NCBI GenBank assembly: GCA_032622095.1
Contig: CP136066.1
Coordinates: forward strand, 96,991,319-97,055,318
Source of the DNA: Siphonodentalium dalli
Lineage: Eukaryota > Mollusca > Scaphopoda > Gadilida > Siphonodentaliidae
DNA: 64,000 nt
Direction of reading: 5' to 3'
The notes under the pieces were generated by a model. It was given only the letters and a program-made list of their open reading frames with translations. It was not told where the DNA came from and did not search any database. Numbering within the stretch: the stretch's first letter is position 1; each line of letters begins with the position of its first letter. The translations under genes and the position numbers were made by a program. Shown here one piece after another: positions 23,014 through 34,453 of this stretch.

Positions 23014-23942
23014 TTTGCCCATTTTGTCCAGAAATGATGAATCACATAGTAAGAAATCCAACCTTTTTCCATGAAATGTATGAACTTTATATCAACTAAA
23101 GGTAACTAGGTTCTGAGGGTATATGAAATGCTTTGTGTGTGTGTTGGAATCAAATGTTAGTTCGGGCACAATTAATAGAATTGTTTATATTAACTCTGTG
23201 CCTACTGCCAAATTTCCCAATAAATTTTAAGTGTCAAACAAAACTTATCAAATTATCAGATTCTGTGTATAGATAAAGCATTGGTTTTCATTGTAACTTT
23301 GCAGGTGAAGATCTGCTGCAACAGAAACTATTGAGTCTCAGAGTTTTAAAGTGACACAGTGAACTGAATTCACCTCTTTACTGAGGCAGCCTCAGCTGAA
23401 TTATCCATTTTCTGGAATTGGTGGTCAATGGTTAACGAATGCTCATACCGGAAAGGTTGGATTCCTCACTGTGATAATTATGCGTATACATATGCCTATA
23501 TAACTGATCTTTTTCCAATGATGCTGTTCAGATTATATACATAAATGACAGTTATATGCAAAATTTACAAAATGTTTTTGTGTTAATATTCTTCAAAAAC
23601 CAAAGGGTTAACATTTATGGCTGCAATAGGGTTAATGTTGACTTCCCAACTTGTATTAACATGTAATTCACATAAACATATATCAGTTGACCTGAAATAA
23701 TGGACTATTGAGTTTCATGTCCCCTTAGTAGCTAGAGACGCTGAATAATTTGAACGCGTCATGTCTGGGATCAGACGATTCAACCCTGGTTTATTTTGAA
23801 TACGGGTATGTCACTTCATTGTAAATAATTCAACACAGATTGATGGATGAAAATTGATATATATTTTAATAAGAAGGAAATGTTCATAGCAAAACATCAG
23901 TAAAAAATTGGGTTGATTTCTCTTGATCTTCTGTGAGCTATA

Positions 23943-24393
23943 GGTTACACACAACTAATTCAATAGAGTTATGCTTCCTGAAATTGTGTAGGGAAACTAG
24001 AATCAGATAAAAATCATCCCATGGCCACTGATTGGTGCATTATGTTGACAATATAAATACATAAATAAATAATAGAATTAAGCTGCTGTACAAAAAAATG
24101 CATGGTGTTTGGGGGCCTGCTGAATATTGTGTCCATTTGACCACAAGTAGAAATTTGTGGTAGTGTGTTTTTTATAGCTGTGAATTTACTGCGAACCTTC
24201 GGTAGTCAGGGAAGCGGTGAAATTTGAATGGGAAAAAATACCGAAACCTGTCCGTTTCATGGTATGAATTTATCAGGCTTGAGACCCACTTCATGCTCAG
24301 TATGAGGTTTTGGTGAAAATAGGTCCAGTTTCAGCACAAATGATACAAACGTTAGTATTGTCGCCTATGGGAAATAATTAGTTGTGTGTAACC
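23943..24393. mobile_element. 451-bp MITE with 18-bp inverted ends
   Basis: Starts GGTTACACACAACTAATT (23,943-23,960) and ends with its exact reverse complement (24,376-24,393). It directly follows the last module. Its bases 39-128 are the 90-bp stretch also found just before the first module. No coding capacity. Confidence 0.85.
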
Positions 24394-24584
24394 TTTAACG
24401 CAATTTTGACTGAGTTCTGGGCCAGATAGTATTCCCGATAATGAAAAATAATAGATTTCTAAAATCGATATATAACAAATCTGAGCTTTGATTGGACGTG
24501 ACTTCCTCGACTCGAATCAAATATTTTTGACCCCCGAAGCCATTGAAATAGTAATTGAGAGGAGTCTTATCGGATTGAGTACCT
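24394..24584. mobile_element. Right half of the TTAA-type palindromic MITE
   Basis: Matches the right half of the intact element at 60,664-61,101, ending GGATTGAGTACCT before TTAA (24,585-24,588). Pairs with 4,271-4,536 as the outer boundary of the 20-kb composite. Confidence 0.75.
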
Positions 24585-24588
24585 TTAA

Positions 24589-25417
24589 GCGACTCCACTA
24601 AAACGGTGAACAACTCAATCAAATTATTAAATTTGACCGAGAGCAGTAAAATATACAAATTTCAACTGTCGCCAAGTCCCTGCTTTTGTGGCACTTCGGG
24701 GGAATTATCTAGGGGTCTTAGTAAATACCAATACACTGACACCCCCTCCCCCCATTCTGAACTCCTCGACCTGTGACCTCTGGGGGCCAAGGTGAAACGG
24801 TGACTGAATCTGACGAGGTTTGCCGAATGCCCCTCCCCCGAATAGGTCTATAACCATACAGACTCCATTGAAGTTTGCCGATCCGGCGAATTAGATGTTA
24901 ACATATCTGTATTCCAGACAATAAGAGATAGTAATAACTAAATAAACATTAAAAATTATAATTAAGCTAATGATGGAAGTTCTTCAAATGGTCTTATAAA
25001 CTGATATTATTGCAACAGTTTACATAAATTGAGTTCTATTTTGTCGTAAAAATAAACAAAATGTCGTAAAAGTTTGCCGCGAGAAAACAGTTAGTTCAAA
25101 AATGTCTTAAAACTTAAAATCGCTAATATCCTCTCCAAACAGCAGTGGCAAATTACAATGCACTACGCACAGACCGTACCAGTTCTCTCTCAAGCTCCAG
25201 TTCAGCGCCCGATTCCAAATAACAAAATTAAGGAAAGATATTAAGTTTTTTGTCTCTCCTGTAAAACATGGAATTTGCCAAAAAATGATTTTTACGACAT
25301 TTTTGAATTTCACCGACGATATGTACCTTTAATAAACAATGGAGAGCATCCCAAAAAGTTGGGGAAAACGCACGTGAGATAGGGGGCGCTCATCACGTCT
25401 GCAACTGTCAAAATATC
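24589..25417. other. Spacer, no gene recognised
   Basis: AT-rich. A 68-codon minus frame at 25,107-25,313 has no recognisable motif. No splice-bounded exon candidate was convincing. Confidence 0.4.
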
Positions 25418-25733
25418 GGTTGGCGATTATCGCAATACGATAGGGGAACACTTTGACTTTCGTACTCATATTTCACCAATTTTTGTACCCGCCTTGCCTG
25501 TCCTAAGTTTCACGGGAAAATGGCTAATTTGATTCTATTTGTCGTTATATACATATTTATCACCCCATTTATTATTCATTTTCATAAAAATAAAATAAAA
25601 GAAGCCGAAGATGACATGTTTAAAATGTTTGAAGCATGAATTTGGCGATATGTTGTTATCAGAGTACGTTATACTTGTGATAGTTACGTTACGCACACGG
25701 TGTTCCCCTATCGTATTGCGATAATCGCCAACC
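25418..25733. mobile_element. 316-bp MITE with 34-bp perfect inverted ends
   Basis: GGTTGGCGATTATCGCAATA and 14 more bases at 25,418-25,451 are repeated as an exact reverse complement at 25,700-25,733. The interior has no coding frame. No clear target duplication was seen. Confidence 0.8.
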
Positions 25734-27318
25734 CAAAAGGTCGCTCGAAGTATAAACTTTACTGTGGCCTTTTAAACTTTAATTACGAGGTAACTAATGG
25801 TATTTGGAGAGTATTATAAGCCACGATTATGCACAAGAGGCTTCTTCACATCATGGGATATAAGATCCGATTTTTATACGTCATTTTAAGCAGTTTTTTT
25901 TGAAAAATAACTCAGAATTTACGCTCGGAATTTTGGCTGTATAAAGCGGTCACTATCAGTATCATGACTGTCACTATGTCTATGACTCTGAGTAGCAACA
26001 TAACAAACTTTTTGTATTTGAGATTTTGTTAAAATATTTTGGGTATTGTAGTAATTAAGAACATAAACATAACCATTTGATTGAGTTTCATTACTTAGAA
26101 TTGGTCTAAGTTAGAAAAATTGACTTTGAAAAAATTTCAGTTTTAAGACATGAGAAATTCATATTTCGAGAAATGCTCCAAAGTCGAACCCATGACATAG
26201 AACACACCAGGATTCACTCAGTTAGGTTATATTGTGTCCTTGTCTTACTTAAGGTTATATTCTGTTGAAATATGATGGAATTGATGGAATTAATTGTCAG
26301 CAATGAATGTGCCATGACGGCCTGAGCGGCAAGTGGCGGACAAGTTGACAACATGGAAAAAGGGAAGAAAATTGCAACATTTTGCCAGAATGTATATATA
26401 TCTGGAAAGCAGCCTATAGAATGACACAGCATGCTGCAGCTAAGTTATGTGAATGACAATCCGGCTCACTTTATCGAATGTCCTTGATTTGATCTTGATA
26501 ATATTGCCTTTCTGGCTTTCACTTCTTTAGAACTCCAAGAATGTGAAGTTCAAAATGTATAACTTGCCTCTCCCTTATAATTACGGTAACTAAAAACTGT
26601 GTCCCCCTGAGCACCATGTATTGGAAATAAATGGGCATTGGGCTTGTTATTATGTTATCCTGATAGGCGTGATAGCATTCAGTCATACACTGTAGTGTAT
26701 GACAGTCTGGGGACAGTGACCGTGAGTGAGTGCAACCAACTGATTTTCAATAATATGTACTGTCACCACAGGCCTTCTAAACAGTGATTGAGATCTTAAT
26801 AAATATAAATTTAATGCATCTATTCTCCATCACTTTGTACAAGAAGTCCATTTATAGTAAGGTAAGTGGGCGGTATCTGGAGAAGTCGCCCCCCCCCCCC
26901 CCATACGAAGACGTCCCTACGCGAAGTCGGCCCCATTAATTAGAAGGGATTAAATCGGCTTAATTTTATTGAGGTAGTGTTTATGTTGGCTAATTGTGAG
27001 GTCATCAATTTTTGCAAAAATATATAATATGATATCACTCAATTATGGAATGTGTTCCGTTTAGCATGAGTACAGTATCAAATAAATGCATGATGAAGAC
27101 TTTTAATTTAAAGGTAGGCTCAGTTTACAATAGACCCTGCCTGACCAAGACTCAGAGCCCCATAAATGTTTGTGTTATAGCGACTGATGGTTCACTAAAG
27201 ACCCACCCCTGTGCTCTACCACAACTGTTTAGAATGCCTGTGACTGTCACTACAATACTTTACACATCACAGCTTTCAATGAGATTATTTATACTAGTAC
27301 ATATATTATACATCCGAG
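25734..27318. other. Spacer, no gene recognised
   Basis: AT-rich, with a 14-C run at 26,889-26,902. Short frames (72-94 codons) show no family resemblance. Nothing else is recognisable. Confidence 0.4.
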
Positions 27319-27461
27319 CCTTGAAATAGTGTCTGTCATTTGCAGAATGAGGTCCCCAGAGGGCAAATTTAGTGATGCTAACCAGTATAGCATGTTATAG
27401 CATCACCAAATTCACCTCTGGGGACCTCATTCTGCAAATGACTAGGCACACGATTTCAAGG
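27319..27461. repeat. 143-bp near-perfect palindrome
   Basis: Arms begin CCTTGAAAT and share CATTTGCAGAATGAGGTCCC plus its inverse, closing on AGCATGTTATAGC in the middle. It could extrude as a cruciform or be a foldback MITE. No coding content. Confidence 0.9.
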
Positions 27462-27759
27462 CTTGAATGCACACAGTATGATATATATAAACCACTTTTA
27501 CTTATGTTCTACATACAGTATATTTATTCACATAATGTTATACTATTTTGTGTAAAATTACACTTTCAACGTGTTTATTGCTGCTAACAAAATAAAATAT
27601 AATCTAACACCTGTAGCGATCAGCTGTTTTGACCAGGTACTTAGGTGTGAAACTGAAACTGATATAACGGTAATCACAACAATTGATAAGTTGTGTCGGA
27701 GACAATGGGAACAAGGCCATGGGACTCAGAATATACGTATTCAATGTTTAGCTTCACCT

Positions 27760-29640
27760 CGGTCCTACTAAAACCCGACCGGACCCGACCGGACCCGACC
27801 GGACCGCCCCCAGGGGTCCGAGCGAGATGGGGTTTGCACTATCGTGTAGAATGGACCCGAATGTACCAAAGTTCTAATCCCCAAGTCGATAGCTCGAGCG
27901 GACACGGCACTGTTAACCCCTGACTTGCGGCCGTTTCCGCCAGGTACGTAAATCCAAAAAGGCGCCGACCGCACCACCCCTGACTGCCTGACCACGAAAA
28001 TGGACATTATATCATGAAGGAAATACGACTATTCATCCATGCGCGATCGTACAAGTCGCTAGATGCAGCGGAAGTGAATAAATTAACCCATTCGCTGCTG
28101 CCGAATTAGCTATAAATGTACGCAAAAATGCCGAAATTAACACCCGCCGACCGGACCGCCCCTAGGGGTCCGTGTGAGATGCTGTCGGCACTATCGTGTA
28201 GAATGGACCCGAATGTACCAAAGTTCCAATCCCCAAGTCGATAGCTCGAGCGGATACGGCACTGTTAACCCCTGACTTGCGGCCGTTTCCGCCAGTTACG
28301 GGAAATCCAAAAAGGCACCGACCGCACCTCCCCTGACTGCCTGATCACGGAAATGGACATTATATCATGAAGGAAATACGGCTATTCATCCATGCGCGAT
28401 CGGACAAGTCGCTAACTGCAGCGGAAGTGAATAAATTAACACATACGCTGCTGTCGAATTCGCTATAAATGTACTCAAAAACGCCGAAATTAACACCCGC
28501 CGACCGGACCGCCCCCAGGGGTCCGAGCGAGATGGGGTTTGCACTATCGTATAGAATGGACCCGAATGTACCAAAGTTCCAATCCCCAAGTCGATAGCTC
28601 GAGCGGACACAGCACTGTTAACCCCTGACTTGCGGGCATTTCCGTCAGGTACGGGAAATACAAAAAGGCGCCGACCGCACCACCCCTGACTGCCTGACCA
28701 CGAAAATGGACATTATATCATGAAGGAAATACGACTATTCATCCATGCGCGATCGTACAAGTTGCTAGCTGTGCACGCTGCTGCCGAATTCGCTATAAAT
28801 GTTCGCAAAAACGCCGAAATTAACACCCGCCGACCGTCCGCCCCCAGGGGTACGAGCGAGATGGGGTTTGCACTATCGTATAGAATGGACCCGAATGTAC
28901 CAAAGTTCCAATCCCCAAGTCGATAGCTCGAGCGGATACGGCACTGTTAACCCCTGACTTACGGCCGTTTCCGCCAGGTACGGGAAATCCAAAAAGGCAC
29001 CAACCGCACCTCCCCTGACTGCCTGACCACGGAAATGGACATTATATCATGAAGGAAATACAGATATTCATCCATGCGCGATCGGACAAGTCGCTAGCTG
29101 CAGCGGAAGTGAATAAATTAACCCATACGCTGCTGCCGAATTCGCTATAAATGTACGCAAAAACGCCGAAATTAACACCTGCCGACCGGACCGACCCTAG
29201 GGGTCCGAGCGAGATGATGTCTGCACTATCGTGTAGAATGGATCCGAGTGTACCAATGTTCCAATCTCCAAGTCGATAGCTCGAGCGGACACGGCACTGT
29301 TAACCCCTAACATGCGGCCGTTTCCGCCAGGTACTGGAAATCCAAAAAGGCGCCGACCGCATGCACCTCCCCTGACTGCCTGACCACGGAAATGGACATT
29401 ATGTCATGAAGGAAATACCCATTTGCATGCATGGGCGGTAGGATAAGTCGCTAGCTGCAGCGGAAGTAAATAAATTAGCCCATACGCTGCTGTCGAATTA
29501 GCTATGAATGTACGCAAAAAACGCCAATATTAACCGCCGCCGACCGGACAGCCCCCAGGGGTCCGAGCGAGATGGGGTTTGCACTATCGTATAGAATGGA
29601 CCCCCAAGTCGATAGCGGATATGGCACTCTTAACCCCAAC
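27760..29640. repeat. Left arm: ~352-bp tandem repeats
   Basis: The marker GCACTATCGT recurs near 27,837, 28,189, 28,541, 28,869, 29,223 and 29,581. Each unit contains AAGTCGATAGCTCGAGCGGA and TGTTAACCCCTGACTTGCGG. It is noticeably more GC-rich than the surroundings. Confidence 0.9.
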
Positions 29641-30040
29641 TGCAATATGACACTTTTCAACAATCTATTTAGGTGAGAAATCTTTAGTGAAAAACGTTTT
29701 CGTGTAAATTGTGCCTGGGAAGCGTGTCCGTGTGTGGGGGGGGGGGGGGGGGGGGGGGGGGTCCAGATGAATTTTTTTCGCACAGACGACCGTTATCTAC
29801 AACATAAAGACGTGAAAGGATAAACGGGCAAAGTGTTTCCTGTTCATCCAAGATTGACGTTGAAAATTGTCGACATTCGGACCATAAACCTGGATTTCGT
29901 TTCCATTGTTTAACGGAATTTCTTTTGGAGCTATATTGATTCACCCAATCTCAGAAATCTAAAAATAATGATAATGCGCGATAAGAAGGTGTACGAGATC
30001 ATCGAGGAAATTACCGAGAGAAATATCAATGTTTCGGAGG

Positions 30041-30133
30041 GATATCCCACAGGTCCCTGGCACAATACACCCAAACCACTCGAAGACATATATGTATTTG
30101 GGTGGTTGGGGTCTATTGTGTCTGTGGGATATC
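30041..30133. ncRNA. 93-nt hairpin, miRNA-precursor-like, in element loop
   Basis: GATATCCCACAG at the 5' side pairs with CTGTGGGATATC at the 3' side. Inner CACAATA and ACCCAAACCAC pair with GTGGTTGGGGT and TATTGTG, leaving a short AT-rich terminal loop. Size and shape resemble a miRNA precursor, but it lies inside a transposon and may be a MITE remnant. Expression is unknown. Confidence 0.35.
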
Positions 30134-30816
30134 ACGCGAGAAAATATGCGTTCTTATCATAATAAAGCCTGCTTCCATGTGCTAACTTTGAACATATCTC
30201 AACATAAGTGTTTCTATGTTTGTGAAACACCATGCTTCTCGTGCATTATAATTTGTCGATTTTGTCATTATACATTTGCCTCTGTTTGCGTTTGGACATA
30301 TCACTGACACTTCGGTGTTGTAATCAACTTCAATTTTAATAACCAACAAACATTCTGTTAGATATATATACATGTAGGCAAAGAATCAGTTTCAAGTTTC
30401 CTTCCAACAGTCATGTTTTTCATCTAAAATAAATTACACACACACTGTATAACTCCGGCCTATAGATGTGTCGGCGGGTTTTAATTTCGGCGTTTTTGCG
30501 TACATTTATAGCGAATTCGACAGCAGCCTATGGGTTAATTTATTCACTTCCGCTGCAGCTAGCGACTTGTCCGATCGCCCATGGATGCAAATGGGTATTC
30601 ACTTCACGATATAATGTCCACTTCCGTGGTCAGGCAGTCAATGGAGTTGCGGTCGGCGCCTTTTTGGATTTCCCGTACCTGGCGGAAACGGCCGCAAGTC
30701 AGGGGTTAACAGTGCCGTATCCGCTCTAGCTATCGACTTGGAGGTTGGAACTTTGGTACATTCGGGTCTATTCTACACGATAGTGCAAACCCCATCTCGC
30801 TCGGGCCCCTGGGGGC

Positions 30817-32511
30817 TAGTGTTGAAACGATTAGCGTTTTTAAGGAATCGACTAGTCGCCAGAGGTAATCGACTACTAGTCGACTAGTCGGACCCCTTCT
30901 AAGAGTTCCCGTTTCTATGCCCATATGACGTATAAAAAGGGCCATGTGCAGTTTTGAGTATCCAACTCTTCGTTTCAGAACGTTAAAACAGAAAGCACGT
31001 GAACTATATAATCTCCCGTTTTGCCCGTAAGTCTCCCAATTTGATGTCTTAAACCAGGCTCTCCTGCAACCTCCATATAATCTCATGGTTTGGGGAATGC
31101 AGGTAATAAAACATTTTATATAAACAAAATTGTCGCCGGTAACCAGGAAATAAATAGGCAAGTCTCGTTAGTAAGTCTCGCTAACGAGATGTCTGGTGTG
31201 TTCTATTGTCTCTCTGAATTGGCGCCTCATGTCGCGGGGTGTGGGGGCGGTATGGGTATTAGAATGATCTAGGATCTATTCAGTTACTGAGTTGACTTTA
31301 CCAGCTTGACATGTTGCGAATTATGTTTTGTATATCATTGAAGCCATTTTGTTGCATCATTACTCTAGAAGTTTTCACTGGTCAATTGTTCCCATTGAAC
31401 TAGACAGTGTTCGGTCGGCAGCGACACTTTGCAGGCCTGGCATTCTCAGAAATCTAGGAGAGCTAAAAATCGCCCTCCTGAAAAGGTCTAGGAGGGCTAT
31501 TATTTGTGCCGAGCACAGGAGGGCGAAAATGTTTGCCAAAATCAGACATAGTAAATATTCCACTCCACATGTACAGTATTGATAAAAATAAAGTACATGT
31601 CAGTATTAAACTATTACAATAATTGCTGAGTTTGTTGTTTTCATTACACAAAATAGCAAGTTCTAACAATGCCTCAATGATGCCTGACATTATATAGCAC
31701 TGTCCAGTTGCGTGGGAGGCATGACGCAATACTTCAAAGTGACATAACCCTGAACGGTGTGTCTATTTCATAGAGGCACGTGCTTCCGGTAGAAATGTTG
31801 CTACAACGTAATCAATATCGCTTGTACATTTCGGAATGCGGCTTATAGATCAAAGGTCCCATACCGACATCGTTTAACACTTCGTTGCCGACTCTGTTAG
31901 TACATAGATCATTACTTACACCCGGGTCCTGGAGAGCGATGTTTTGTCGTTTGGGAGGGCGTTATTTCGTCCGCCTGGATTATTTTCAGGCGGGCGGTAG
32001 GCGAGCGATTTTATCGCTCGCCTCAGAATGCCAGGCCTGACTTTGTGTCTTTGATGATCAACATAAAAGAAACCGCGCATACCGGTACATGTGCATACAT
32101 TGGGTTCAGTTCAGGTCATGGAGTTCACCGCTCGTGCATGACTGGCAGTGGCATCGTTAAGATTCAATAATAAGATTTATTTCGTATTCAATATAATTAT
32201 AATATATAACATGTATATATCAACAGGACCCCACAAAAAGTTTAACTTGCAAGGGCAGGGCCCTTATGCTTGTATAATGATACAGTGTTATGTGTACGTA
32301 TATTGAGTTAAAGGAACAATGCAATAAGCTCTAAGAAGTTAATATGTATTAACTGTTACAGATTACGTGATAATATTGCCATGCAATGGCACTGCTATCA
32401 TGATAGCACTTAGGTAGTGCTTTTTCTCGACTAGTCGACTAGCATATTTCGGGATCGACTAATTTAATAATCGCGTCGATTTCGACTAATCGATTAATCG
32501 TTTCAACACTA
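30817..32511. mobile_element. hAT-like non-autonomous element (1.7 kb)
   Basis: TAGTGTTGAAACGATTA...TAATCGTTTCAACACTA ends, with the perfect 8-bp target duplication CTGGGGGC at 30,809-30,816 and 32,512-32,519. Subterminal CGACTAGTCGACTAGT / AATCGATTAATCG motifs are typical of Ac-like hAT elements. No transposase is visible. Confidence 0.9.
31432..32039. mobile_element. 608-bp element nested in the hAT-like element
   Basis: CAGGCCTGGCATTCTCAG ends with its inverse at 32,022-32,039, and ACTTTG is duplicated at 31,426-31,431 and 32,040-32,045. Near both ends are short GGAGGGCG and CGAGCGATTTTATCGCTCG motifs. No coding frame. Confidence 0.88.
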
Positions 32512-33968
32512 CTGGGGGCGGTCCGGTCGGCGGGTGTTAATTTCGGCGTTTTTGCGTACATTTATAGCGAATTCGGCAGCAGCGTATGGGTTAATTTATT
32601 CACTTCCGCTGCAGCTAGCGACTTGTCCGATCGCGCATCAATGAATATCCGTATTTCCTTCATGATATAATGTCCATTTTCGTGGTCAGGCAGTCAGGGG
32701 TGGTGCGATCGGCGCCTTTTTGTATTTCCCGTACCTGGCGGAAACGGCCGCAAGTCAGGGGTTAACAGTGCCGTGTCCGCTCTAGCTATCGACTTGGGGA
32801 TTGTAACTTTGGTACATTCGGGTCCATTCTACACGATAGTGCAAACCCCATCTCGCTCGGACCCCTGGGGCGATCCGGTCGGCGGGTGTTAATTTCGGCG
32901 TTTTTGAGTACATTTATAGCGAATTCGGCAGCAGCGCATGGGTTAATTTATTCACTTCCGCTGCAGCTAGCGACTTGTCAGATCGCCCATGGATGAATCG
33001 CCGTATTCCCTTCTTAATATAATGTCCATTTTCGTGGTCAGGCAGCCAGGTGTGGTGCAGTCGGCGCCTTTTTGGATTTCCCGTAACTGCCGGAAACGGC
33101 CGCAAGTCAGGGGTTAACAGTGCCGTGTTCGCTCGAGCTATCGACTTGGGGATTGGAACTTTGGTACATTCGGGTCCATTCTACACGATAGTGCAGACAG
33201 CATCTCGCACGGACCCCTAGGGGCGGTCCGGTCGGCGGGTGTTAATTTCGGCGTTTTTGCGTACATTTATAGCGAATTCGGCAGCAGCGTATGGGTTAAT
33301 TTATTCACTTCCGCTGCAGCTAGCGACTTGTCAGATCGCGCATGGATGAATAGCCGTATTTCCTTCTTGATATAATGTATATTTTCGTGGTCAGGCAGCC
33401 AGGGGTGGTGCGGTCGGCGCCTTTTTGGATTTCCCGTACCTGGCGGAAACGTCCGCAAGTCAGGGGTTAACAGTGCCGTGTTCGCTCGAGCTATCGACTT
33501 GGGGATTGGAACTTTGGTACATTCGGATCCATTCTATACGATAGTGCAAACCCCATCTCGCTCGGACCCCTGGGGCGGACCGGTCCGGTCGGCGGGTGTT
33601 AATTTCGGCGTTTTTGCGTACATTTATAGCGAATTCGGCAGCAGCGTATGGGTTAATTTATATACTTCCGCTGCAGCTAGCGACTTGTCCGATCGCGCAT
33701 GGATGAATAGTCGTATTTCCTTCATGATATAATGTCCATTTTCGTGGTCAGGCAGTCAGGGGTGGTGCGGTCGGCGCCTTTTTGGATTTCCCGTACCTGG
33801 CGGAAACGGCCGCAAGTCAGGGGTTAACAGTGCCGTGTCCGCTCGAGCTATCGACTTGGGGATTAGAACTTTGGTACATTCGGGTCCATTCTACACGATA
33901 GCGCAAACCCCATCTCGCTCGGACCCCTGTGGGCGGTGCGGTCGGGTTTTAGTAGGACCCCTTCACCT

Positions 33969-34453
33969 ACCACAAAATAAACAAGTGAAATATATTCTTA
34001 GTATAGCTTTTGCTTTGTAAAAAGCGTCCCGTTCGCGAAAACGTGCGTCACAATGCTTCAGATCTGAATCTAAAGCGGAAGTGAGAACTATTCAGTGAAA
34101 CGAACCCTTGTCTATTTATAGCTACTATAAAATTTGGTTCGCCATTAACTTTTACCAGGCATTCTAGCGCGTGGCCGATGAGAGCGCAGCAGGTAAATCA
34201 TTTTTGTTTCTGTCTCAAACATTACTTGTTATCCACGTGCACTGCATTGAACCCCAATTACTGTGTCCGCCTAATTTTCGAAAAATTCTTTTATCATGTT
34301 CTAATTGATCCCGGTTATTTATTTGAGCACTAAATGATAGCTTATTTATTCGGATTTCGTTTTAGCGCGAAATCCAAAAAGATCTATAAAGATCGAGTGT
34401 CATGTGATTCCATAGATTGCAACACCCCGCTCTGGTTCCATGGTCGGGACGCC
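33969..34453. other. Spacer, no gene recognised
   Basis: Nothing recognisable between the 6.2-kb element and the first HINE-like element. Confidence 0.4.

Larger units (their letters stand above)
19925..23942. mobile_element. Tandem module copy 4
   Basis: Fourth and last copy. It stops ~10 bp before the usual module end, at GAGCTATA, where the inverted-repeat element starting GGTTACACACAACTAATT begins at 23,943. Genes are preserved as in copy 3. Confidence 0.9.
30466..33956. repeat. Right arm: ~352-bp tandem repeats, inverted
   Basis: About five units in reverse orientation to the left arm (marker ACGATAGTGC near 30,778, 32,833, 33,187 and 33,540, and a variant near 33,894). The unit at 30.8 kb is split by the hAT-like insertion. 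Confidence 0.9.
27760..33960. mobile_element. 6.2-kb foldback-like element with 8-bp target duplication
   Basis: Ends GGTCCTACTAAAACCCGACC and its inverse, flanked by CTTCACCT at 27,752-27,759 and 33,961-33,968. Left arm 27,760-29,640 holds about 5.4 direct copies of a GC-richer ~352-bp unit. Right arm 30,466-33,956 holds about five inverted copies, interrupted by the hAT-like element at 30,817-32,511. The loop (29,641-30,465) has a 26-G run and a strong hairpin. Short frames in the arms recur because the unit recurs; I see no transposase. The superfamily is unclear; an 8-bp duplication fits hAT, P and Merlin groups among others. Confidence 0.88.

Noticed and set aside
4626-23942. The four modules as a false tandem created by assembly
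   Set aside because: Copies differ by private substitutions, indels, poly-C lengths and a 3.2-kb insertion, so they are not one sequence repeated by error. The exact copy number remains uncertain.
28386-33732. Repeated short proteins MSARAIDLGIGTLVHSGPFYTIV
   Set aside because: Frames of the ~352-bp repeat unit in the foldback arms, truncated differently in each copy.
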